From Apostichopus japonicus (taxonomy: Eukaryota; Echinodermata; Holothuroidea; Aspidochirotida; Stichopodidae): a stretch of 64,000 bases of DNA. The stretch spans positions 13,761,001 through 13,825,000 of the forward strand of contig NC_092561.1 of assembly GCF_037975245.1 (NCBI RefSeq), given 5' to 3'. The notes beneath the pieces were generated by a model. It was given only the letters and a program-made list of their open reading frames with translations. It was not told the DNA's origin and did no database searches. Positions 55,101-64,000 of the stretch are shown here, in pieces. The translations under genes and the position numbers were made by a program. Position 1 is the first letter of the stretch. Every line of letters starts with the position of its first letter.

Positions 55101-58021
55101 GACCTGCGAGGTAACTTGTAAATATAGTTGCGTGCGCCGGTTTGTGGCTGCACCCTATGGGAAGTCCCCCGGGGGACACGTGGTTGTGGTGCACTGTGGT
55201 GCCCCAGGAGAGATTGATTGAATTGTGCACACTTTGGTGTGTGGGTGTGACAAGTTACCAATGACCAGGGGTTAATAATAATCAGCGCATTGAGACTTAC
55301 GTGTGTATTTGCGCTTTATAAGAACTGTGTATTATTATTATTATTATTATTATTACAATCTGATTAAAGGTTGTGGAGTTATTGCAATGTAAATGTTTTC
55401 CCTTTTGATACCATAACCTTATTAACATTTATAAGATCAGCGCCAAAATGATAAGGGACACCTCCTCACTGCAATATATCTACAAAGTATGACAAATGTC
55501 CATCACTCTGTTGGTGAGTTCTTACGGTTCCAAGCAAGTGTCACAGACGCACAAACACACATACCATATACTGACTTCACTTTGCTTCCAGCAAGGAACT
55601 CAACAAAAAAAAGGTTCCTCTTGTACTTGTTTATTACCAAACTTGGTCTAATTGTTCCTTTTGACTGCCAAACTGTTGTGCGTCTGTTTTTATATCACTA
55701 TTAATTCTTGTCAATATTTATTTATTTTTTATCTTCACGAAGATCGAGAATCACCCATTCCTAGACCAGACTGGGTTGATAAAATTCTCTAAAGAGAATA
55801 ACGTTTCCATATCAGCTTTTGGGCCTCTTGGATCACCGGAAAGACCATGGTGAGAGTAACACGCAAGCAACAATTGGAACAAGAAACATTCACCAATAAG
55901 TTCTGCTCTCTGACAAACTGCGTATCGAAAGAATGCACTAGTATATTCTAACAACTTCGTTACCCCTTTGTAGGTGACAAAGCGGTTAACGTTAAATATA
56001 ATAATAAGATAAAGCTGTTATTTTAAAGGTTTATTCAAATTATACTATCAGAAAATACTTAACATAACTAAGATACTTACACCTTTGGCACTTTTATTGT
56101 GGTATTCTGATATATTTTGCAATTTTGTTCATATTCATATTACTCATATTTTCCTATAAAGGGCGCCAGAAAACGACAAAAACCTACGAAATGATCCGGT
56201 TGTAAAGAAGATAGCAGACTCTCGCAAGTGTACTCCAGTACAGATATTAATAGCCTATAACCTCAGTCAGGGCCTGGTATGTGCGCCAAAGAGTACCTGC
56301 GTCGAAAGAATTGAAGAAAACTTCAAGGTGATTTCTTGGTGTTTGGTTCACACGTCTGCTCTTTGCAGCACATATAGCCTTCAAATTTTACTTCGAAGGG
56401 GTGCATGGCCAGAACATGTGCTTTTCGCAGATTTGAGAAAGGTGAAGTGCATGTGAACGGGCTTGATGTTTCAACTAGTTCAGGGGCGTCGAAGCCGGTA
56501 CGACAGGTCCGGCGAACGACGGACCAATATTCACGGCGCCAAAAAAAAAGAAAAAAAAGTAGGACTAAGAAAAAAAAATGGCGATGATTAGATACGTCCA
56601 ACACGACAGCATACAGAAACGTTGCACACAAAGCCGAAGCCAAAGTAAATTTATCAGGTATTACATATGGAATTCCATGGTAGAGTCTCTAATACCGCCC
56701 TTATTTCTTTTCGGGGAAACGTTTCATTCCGTAGTTTGGATTTTATTTTTTCTGCAATTATTCAGAAGAAGCAATGTCGTCGTGTATTCTTTACGCTGCT
56801 TTGTGGCAAAACATTCACATGACATATTGAATAAAGACCTGATATGAGCTAACAATGCTTGAGAGTGAACTAATCAAATAGCTAAACAAAACTGACCTTA
56901 CGATGATGGTATTATTCAATGTAACGCAGCAAAATTTATGTCTTATTTTCAAGTACCGTCCGTCTCGTTTTCTTTTCTTCAGTCTCTTGATGTAAAGCTA
57001 ACCACAGATGAAATCAATCAACTTGAAGGACTGGCTTGTAACTTTAGAGGCTTCTCGTGGGATTTGTAAGTATAACTAGGGATTTTCCTAATAAGTCCAA
57101 GGTTAAATAAAGGCGGGGTTACAACTTGAGTGGTGATTAATTCATTAACAGGAGGGTTCCAATTCTTCCACTGCATGATATCGATATCCGGGGCGTAGAC
57201 GGGTGCTTTTACTAGATCCGGATCAGATCTCGACGTCAGGATCTGATCCTGACGTCGAGATCACGGCTGTAGTATCAACGTTGTTCAGATCCCGATCTAA
57301 TCCTCTTATTGTGATTCTGGCAGAGACCAGGATCTGTTCCGGATGTCGAGATCAATTTTGCAAATTAAACCCTCCAGCATCAACAGTGACCCGAGATATC
57401 CGGTGACCGCATTACGTCACATGCATCCTCACGTGAATTCCAGTCCTGTATCATAAATATGCTCTATCCTACGTAGATTAAATGAACGGGGGTCGTAAAT
57501 AGTGTGGTATTTTCACCTTTAGGCTATGCAATCATGACAACAACAGTTTTGGAGGTTACGTACTACGCGATCCGCGGCCGCGCATGACACATTTTCAATC
57601 CGATTTTTTTACCTACATCCGGCGAAGAGCGGGGCGGGGGGGGGGGGGGGTTGGGTATGACTCAATGGTAAATGCGTTCCGGATAAATGCATCAGTTTAC
57701 CCAATGGAGAGATGATCGTCTGATAATATCAGGGGATCTGATCCGGATCTAGTGTAAAAGCACCCGACACTATCCTTAACGATGAAGCAATATCTCAGGC
57801 AGCGTACTTAGCGAAGCACCCTTAGCAACCTAACGTATAATATTTGCTGATGAACTAGCAACACCACGGTAGTAAACACATTTACTTTACATGATAGGCT
57901 TACAGTATGTGTAAACTACACTACATTATAAAAGAATATTCAAATACATAAACTTGCAAATGTATTTTTATTCTTCTTTCTTCTTCACAGCATGATCAAA
58001 CACAAGCACTATCCTTTCTAA
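49158..58021 (+). CDS. Aldo-keto reductase copy 2, complete, nine exons
   Basis: Predicted cytosolic NADPH-dependent carbonyl reductase of 316 residues, the usual AKR length. Exons: 49158-49229, 50477-50644, 50968-51084, 52181-52270, 54774-54890, 55743-55849, 56162-56327, 56983-57065, 57991-58021. Phases agree throughout and borders are GT..AG. Seen: GTW at 22-24 region, catalytic Asp46, Tyr51, Lys80 and His113, GVSN in exon 5, the NADPH 2'-phosphate signature PKSTCVERIEEN in exon 7, and a short C-terminus ending HYPF. The usual HWP after the catalytic His is HTP, which would change the substrate pocket. Intron 4 and intron 5 carry repeats, including a SINE. It is the inverted paralogue of the gene at 185-5164. 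The family call is firm; the substrate is unknown. Confidence 0.94.
53300..54540. other. Unassigned intronic stretch with open frames
   Basis: It lies in intron 4 of reductase copy 2. The part at 53350-53760 repeats degenerate AAAATGGCNGCC/ACATGGCTTCC-like blocks about every 170 bp. Frames at 54002-54313 (103 codons) and 54319-54537 have no motif I recognise and no splice-consistent neighbours. They are most likely decayed repeat. Confidence 0.3.
54960..55356 (+). mobile_element. Full-length tRNA-derived SINE
   Basis: The head has A box TGGTCAAGTGG (54968-54978) and B box GGTTCGAGCCC (55012-55022), spaced as in a tRNA of the Ser/Leu type. A body of about 300 bp ends GCGCTTTATAAGAAC and an (ATT)n tail. 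It lacks tRNA acceptor pairing and is not a tRNA gene. It lies in intron 5 of reductase copy 2. Confidence 0.8.
57200..57765. mobile_element. TIR element with CGGGTGCTTTTAC ends
   Basis: The left end CGGGTGCTTTTAC-TAGATCCGGATCAGATC and the right end are inverse apart from a 2-base insertion. A perfect 18-bp palindrome pair with one central base lies at 57226-57262. A long G run lies near 57635. It has no transposase. It is in intron 8 of reductase copy 2. Confidence 0.7.
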
Positions 58022-58101
58022 GGATTGTCGTCCTCGACCAGTTTCAATTTACATTTTTGTCTGAAAAATCTGCGTGTGGTGGAAGAATATAAGTTACTTT
58101 A

Positions 58102-58107
58102 AATAAA
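58102..58107 (+). terminator. Polyadenylation signal of reductase copy 2
   Basis: AATAAA lies about 80 bp after the TAA at 58019-58021. No other canonical signal lies between. Confidence 0.7.
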
Positions 58108-58309
58108 AAACCAGAAAAATCATATGTTTAATTTTTGTTGATAATAATTTACCTTGGTTTAGCCTGTTATACTAGTTCTTATCCTGTTTTATTGTGTAAT
58201 GACATTGTTAGGGCGTCTACGCTTTTTTAGTGTTTCCTGCTATTTTTTCACTGTTTTAAGGTTGACTATTTTATTGTTTCGTTTGATTGATTTGTTGCTT
58301 TTTTATTCG

Positions 58310-58414
58310 ATTTATATTAGATTTTGATTATATGTACAGCGCCTTCAGTTTGTTTTACATAGTAAGGCGCTTTATAAATCTAATTTATTATTATTATTAT
58401 TATTATTATTATCA
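58310..58414 (+). mobile_element. SINE or LINE 3' tail fragment
   Basis: AGGCGCTTTATAAATCTAA followed by (TTA)n resembles the tail of the SINE at 54960-55356. The head is absent. Confidence 0.5.
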
Positions 58415-58419
58415 GGTTA

Positions 58420-61400
58420 CCAATTATTAAAAGAATGGCTTAAAAATTTGCAGTTAACAGTCAAGGAAGCCTCACCTTAATTGGATAACAATAATTTAAA
58501 TGGTATTTATAATTGACAAAATGCTCCGCTAATGGCTTGCGTACACCTAAATATGAGGGCTAGTTGTACGCTTACAGTTTTAACATCATACGTATTCCTT
58601 GAATACAAACGAACATAAAATGATGGTTATTCTAAAGAAAGAGGTATTTTGCACATTGATTCGCTTAGACGTTCTTCGTTTGTTATAAATAAGAGATGGC
58701 TTCGGAAAGGATTTTGAGAAAGTTGGGTGCTTTGGGACATATGTATTTATGTTAATTTGAAACCCCACCCCCTGGTAAACGCAATTCTATGTCACTGAAT
58801 GATGGTAGTGGCGCTGTTTATAAATGATTCTGCAGAGTGATTTCGTCTTAGGAGTATTTCCTTGAAGGCAGTGACTATTTGGTCAAGACCTTACCATAAT
58901 TTTACCGCCAAACCTTTTTGGCGTTTACCTATTTCATAATAAACCACTGAGACCGCTTAACGAATGCTTTGAGCCATATATTTGCAAGGTTTGGATGAAG
59001 GTAGAAAGGAATTATGATTCAGCGGAACCATTTCCATTGTAGATACCAATGTCTAGGTAGAAGAGTTTCGGTAAAAGAGTCTTCGGTCTCGAATTCAAGA
59101 TGGGGTGCAACGTGTAAATTACATTTGTCCAATAGTTTTTGTATTATTAGCAAAAGTCACTTTCACTTTATTCGACCTTTGACCTGTCATTTTTCATTCT
59201 GAAGGTCATCGGGACGTAGCCCTAATTTTCACGGGGTAAATTCCTACCACGTTTGAACTTTTTGGCTCATACATCAATTCAATGTTTCCCTTGGAGTTAT
59301 GGGAAATAGTAGTGATGATGATGACGACGACGACGACGATGGCGATGATGAAGACGATGATGATGATGGTGAAGTTTGCTAACAACATGACCATAATTAA
59401 CTTGCTGCTGTTTTCGTATTGTATTTGTCTGGAGTTTTGTAGAGGGGTGGCACCTAGGAAATAGAATATCCTGGAACGGTAGCCTACAGTGCGGTGTGGG
59501 CGACTGGACGTACTTGAATGTTTGCAAAGACCGTACATAAAAAGAAAACTTCAATCTGATCTGAATGTGCAGCAATCCAGTCGGCTACATAGCCTACCAA
59601 TCCAAGCTAATGAAAAGTTACCTGCAAGTCAAGGGAGTACCGCAAAAATGGCAAAACAATTAACTCCTTGGCTCATAACACTTACAATACCGAGTCGACT
59701 ACTGGGTAAACCTCTCTGCCATTGGGAACCTAAACCAGCAATGGCTTTGATCATCAGTGGCATGATATTACACTGAAGTGGTGTGCACAGGATTTTGTAG
59801 GTGTGGGCAGGGGATTTGAATTTCCTCCGACTGATTTACGTAGGGGATGAACTTTGTGGAAAGTGCGAGAGGCGAATGAATTATTTTGTAAGGAGGGAGA
59901 GGATGCCTTGGAGTCACTGAAGCAAAAAAAAAAGAATCAAATGTTGCATTTTATATCATGTTGCATTTTAATTCTAAATATTCTAAGCATTCTAAGCATA
60001 CATCCCAGTAAAATTGAATTCCACTGGCAGTCAGAAATGTATGTTCGTTATCTTAGATCGCTACAAGACAACTGCAGCTATAGTCCCCGGAACACCTAAC
60101 CAGGGCTCAAAATACTAGTACATTTAATACCGTTCGCTTACATGTGTTTTGCTGCTTTAAAATCACTAGTAATAGGTTAGTGGTTCTATTTTCCGACGGT
60201 TGAATGCCAAAAAGAGAGCTTAACCCCGAAAGAACCATTTCCCCCGGCTAACGTTCAAATGTCAGTCCCCTTCCCTTTTTGTGCACGCCACTTATCAATC
60301 CAACAAACTAAATCCTGTCACGTCAACGTACCATAAAATATCGATCGATTTATTATCCGGCGATGAGATTTTTACCAGAACTACTCGCCCTAACTGCTTA
60401 TTTTACGTTGGATTAATCTATGAAAGATATTATGCTTATATAAAACGGGTAAATATACGTAGATGCGATTGCTTGTAAAATGGGGTTAATATTAGTAATA
60501 CATTTTATTATTACAGAAATGTATGTTGTGTATTTTATATCATACAACGTGAGGTATCTGTTGAACTTTGCAATAATATATTTTCCATTTTTCTGTATTT
60601 TCTGTGACTATTTGAAGAGTCTAAGTCTCTAAGACTTCTCTCATCAGGTGAATTATCGCAATTCTTCAATAGCACCAGTCACGCACGTCACACACAAAAG
60701 TATGTTGAGTGGAATCAATTGTTTTGTCCTGTAAATAAATAATTGACTTAGCGAACAGCTTACAACTTGAGACAAACATCGAAACGATTGCTATGAAAAT
60801 GCACGCTGTGGAAAATTTAAAGGTACTATTAGTTCCATATTTAAGATATATGGATAGGTGGTGGTGGTCAATTTTTGATTTATGTAACAAAGCGTATCCG
60901 TCTGTATGTTTGGGTAGCGTCTAGTATTCTCCGGTACAAATAAGGGTAGTTTGCATAACCAGGGGGGAATGTATAGTTTGTGAGTACAGGTCCTTCCGCT
61001 CAAAAAAGGGCAAAGAGACGCTGATAGGGTTTGCTCTTTAATGCACTGACAACGATTAACTGAAGATAATAAAAGAAATAATACACTAAATACATTTCTC
61101 AACTTTAATAAAGACACAAAGAAAGAAAAAAATCAATTGCAATACTTAATCACCAAGAAAAACATTTGAGCCAATCACCAAACCTGAAAACAAAATATAA
61201 CACAGTCCCTAATGTATACTCAATAATCACATTTAAATTGTTCAAATCAAATGTAGCCAGATGGCTTTCCTTAAAGTCAAACGTGTGATCCCCGAACATG
61301 TGATCCCCGAACTTGAAATACATTAATAAGAGCATCACTATCACATTGCATTGCAACTGATCCACATCAGAACAATATCATTGTATGGACCTCAAATTAC

Positions 61401-61960
61401 ACAATTAACTCGTTACATGCCCTTGAAAACATCATCATCGGCTCTCGACTGCATTGCCAAGTAAATTGCTTTATAAAATTTGATACGTAAACAGCCCCTA
61501 CCCTTTTTCCTCACTGCTACTGAATTGAGAACAAATGTATAACTAAGTCATTCTCCCAAAGTTAAAAATATGCTTAGACAATCTATACATAAATGAAAGC
61601 CCCATGTCTGACAAGAACGAGAATAACTCATCTGATCCGTGGTTAAGCTCTTGGCATCCCAATTTTGCTAAAACGTATGTCATTTGTTCACACAGCTGGT
61701 TTAAACTTAATCAGACTTACGATATAGAAGGAGTTCGCGAAACACTTGTTCTCACTATTTAGACCTTCGACCTCCACCATTAACAACTACATAAGTATTA
61801 TTTTCAAATTTTGTCTATTATTCTCTACATATCGTATGGTTTAATTTCTTTTCTAAGGTGTTGACAATCAGAAAATGGCGAAAAAACAATTTTGTTTACG
61901 CAGGCACAAGTTTACATGATTAGGCACCTACCCACCGGTTGATCTGACTTGATCCGACAT
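58420..61960. other. Gene-free stretch
   Basis: No exon or RNA gene was recognised. A GATGATGACGACGACG microsatellite lies at 59313-59372. Frames of up to 110 codons at 59206-59575 and 60666-61365 lack motifs and partly cover the microsatellite. Confidence 0.5.
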
Positions 61961-61971
61961 ACGGTCTAGTA

Positions 61972-62371
61972 CAGGGTTGTCCAACCTACGGCCCGCGGGC
62001 CACAGTCCGGCCCGCCGCAGGGTTGCGTCCGGCCCGCCAGAGATGCTCTACGGTTCGAAATTTTAGTGAGCAGATTTATTGATAACAATTTGAAGCTAAA
62101 TAATCAATCATTCGAACCTTCTGGGTCCAATAAACTGCATACAGGTCAGTTTGTGTGACACTCTCTCAGCGGAGGGGGGGGGGGGGCTGAACTTATTCAT
62201 CTGTTTTATCAGGAAGGAAAATAAATCAGTGCGCTCCGCGCGCAGTGCTCACATTTTGTTGCCTTGGCTTCGGGCAAAATATCGAAAAATCGAGCGTAGG
62301 GTTCATGCGGCCCCCTCCTTCATCATAATCATTCCATGTGGCCCTCCTCTGCAAAAGGTTGGACAACCCTG
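61972..62371. mobile_element. hAT-type MITE, 400 bp
   Basis: Ends CAGGGTTGTCCAACCT and AGGTTGGACAACCCTG are exact inverses. GTCTAGTA lies on both sides (61964-61971 and 62372-62379), a perfect 8-bp target duplication. GGCCCGCGGGCC lies just inside, as in many animal hAT elements. No transposase frame. Confidence 0.9.
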
Positions 62372-62379
62372 GTCTAGTA

Positions 62380-63560
62380 GTTCAAAAGTCACTTTTAATA
62401 GTTTAACGTGAATGGTCTTTATTCTCCTCCGTATTAAGCTGTGTACATAGCTACATATTCATGCTGTCTATTAGACTGTAATGTTGGAGGGTTAAATGTT
62501 AATTGTTGGTTTTGTCTAGTTAAGAGATTTATGGTTTGAGTAAATAAATATGATGATTGAGTTAAATGTCTTCGACATATCTGCATATGTTTGGGGGAAT
62601 ACCGTTGTTGTTGTTTAGTTAATAGTTAGCGATGGGGCCTGATCGTGCTGCTAAAGAGTATCTACATATCATGTGGTTTTATAACTGTTTCCAACATAAT
62701 AAATAGTTAAAAAACAAACATAAGGGTGTTTGACCTTTAAACTATGACTTGATCAATTACATATGAACTAGTTTACATGCTCAGAAACCTACCCACTAAT
62801 TTTAGACTTGATCGGACTTACGGTAATAGTTCGCGTCACACTCGTATTCGCCCAGTCTCTTACCCCCCCCCCCCACCACAGGAGCAGGCATGTGAACTTA
62901 AAAAAACCCATGTGGCATATTAGACTCTGCATGTTCACATCGCATTAACTAATGTAAACTGCCAAGGTCAAGAGAACGAGGAGTTCAAAGGTCAGGCTAG
63001 GCCACATTTGTGAGAAAATTTTGTAGCTAAGTAAACACCAGTGCCGATTGACCTCAAATTTGATGGGTTTGTTAGGGAGGTATCCAGATACCCCCCCCCC
63101 CCCTCTACCTACATAGGGTCGGCTTCAACGATTCCAGTACAATCTCTGTTCTGCATGCATTTTTCTAATTAACCTCTGGTCTTTCTACCGTTGGGTACCG
63201 GGTGGGTTGGGGGTTAATTCCTCCCTGCCCCCTAACATACCCAACTTTGACTCTCTGTTCTGCTGTTCTTGGCGGTTGTGTTAATGAATTCTTTCAGGAT
63301 AGGGAGCCTATACGGTTAAATAATAAAATAAAATGGTGATGGCTTAGACGGCTTTAAAAATTTAAAGTAAGATGAAACTATGTTATGTAACCTTATCCAA
63401 AAATATAAAAAAATAAACAAAAAGGGAATAAAAATGGAGAAAAGATTGATAAGTTGACGTCAGCATTAATCTATAGTTACGAATTGAAAAGAAGCTTAAA
63501 ACAACGCCAGTTAACAATTGTCATCTAAAACAATGTTGAATGTTATATGTACAATGAGAG
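62380..63560. other. Gene-free stretch downstream of the caspase
   Basis: C runs lie at about 62865 and 63090. No exon was seen. The caspase 3' UTR should lie at the right end, but no canonical AATAAA was found on the minus strand just below 63567. Confidence 0.45.
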
Positions 63561-63566
63561 ACATCT

Positions 63567-63856
63567 TCAACAACATCTACAACGATTGCAACAACCTTTC
63601 TTCTCTGCCTTAGGTGAATCAGCTTCGGGCTGTTGGTCATCGAACCGTAACTGCTTAGTCAGCTTCGAGAGGAAACACGGCATCTGTTTTATTTCTTCTA
63701 GCTTACCGAACCCCCTTACAGTTCTTTCAGACACCAACCTATTCACAACAGTCAGCAACTGTATGAAATCTGCATTATTACCGAATTCATTGAGCACCCT
63801 GTTAAGATCTTGAATAAACCAGGTTCCTGCAAACAATTCACGAATTGAGTAGTACC
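63567..63856 (-). CDS. Caspase, last coding exon (p10 subunit end), partial
   Basis: This exon encodes about 96 residues after a TTTGCAG acceptor at 63857-63858, in phase 1. YYSIRELFAGTWFIQDLNRV and IPC-like MPCFLSKLTKQLRF match the small subunit of executioner-type caspases, which are cysteine proteases cleaving after Asp. The catalytic Cys and His lie in upstream exons beyond the right edge. The S2/S4-pocket motif normally SWR is SIR here, so a Trp is replaced by Ile while Arg is kept. After the domain comes an extra tail of about 22 residues ending KKGCCNRCRCC and a stop. That tail is not normal for caspases and resembles a lipidated C-terminus. Caspase assignment is strong; subtype is open. 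Confidence 0.87.
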
Positions 63857-64000
63857 CTGCAAAGAAATAAAGGAAGATTTAATTCATGAAGACGAACAAC
63901 ATTGCAATTATCGTTTTATTCATACATGTAAGTTCTGATAACTTTTCAGTTGTATTTGAGTCCAGTCATAACCGTTCTTAAGTTTGGAGCTCTTACATGA

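Noticed and set aside
56405-56587. Basic 60-codon frame ending in a Lys-rich run
   Set aside because: It lies in intron 7 of reductase copy 2 and ends in an A-rich low-complexity tract; there is no exon evidence.
59206-59575. Two overlapping frames of 92-110 codons with His/Arg or Ile/Val runs
   Set aside because: They run through a GATGAC microsatellite and show no domain.

Overview
The window is nuclear DNA of a multicellular animal. Genes are split by spliceosomal introns with GT..AG borders, intergenic DNA is AT-rich and full of microsatellites, SINE/MITE-type repeats and long G or C runs, and the gene families (adhesion GPCR with GAIN/GPS, caspase, aldo-keto reductase) are metazoan. The repeat types and the WSC-bearing adhesion GPCR fit a marine deuterostome invertebrate. 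An echinoderm, perhaps a sea cucumber, is my best guess, but the sequence does not prove it.

Layout, left to right. (1) 185-5164, minus: the first four coding exons of an aldo-keto reductase (copy 1), running off the left edge. (2) 5.9-18.7 kb: gene-poor DNA with a 583-bp giant hairpin element, several TIR elements and tandem repeats. (3) 18770-24036, minus: a nearly intact, recently inserted Ty3/Gypsy-class LTR retrotransposon with gag-protease, RT and RNase H-PHD-integrase frames, a tRNA-Ser primer site and a polypurine tract. (4) 24.3-30.9 kb: repeats only, including segments that are inverted copies of DNA upstream of the two reductase genes. (5) 30929-45004, minus: a complete 12-exon, 849-residue adhesion GPCR with signal peptide, two WSC domains, GAIN, a degenerate GPS and seven TM helices. 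Its introns carry a 60-bp minisatellite with splice-site-like units and a U2-snRNA-headed retroposon. (6) 49158-58021, plus: a complete 9-exon, 316-residue aldo-keto reductase (copy 2), inverted relative to copy 1. (7) 58.1-63.5 kb: repeats including a clean hAT-type MITE. (8) 63567-63856, minus: the last exon of a caspase, running off the right edge.

The reductase copies are close paralogues that share exon borders and stretches of intron and upstream sequence, so they arose by duplication. A pair of inverted repeats between copy 1 and 25.2 kb, and another between 25.3 kb and copy 2, suggest that the cluster once held more alternating copies. The GPCR lies inside the second inverted interval. 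No functional link between reductase, GPCR and caspase is visible. All exon models were built by eye from splice signals, reading phase and family homology; no database search was possible.
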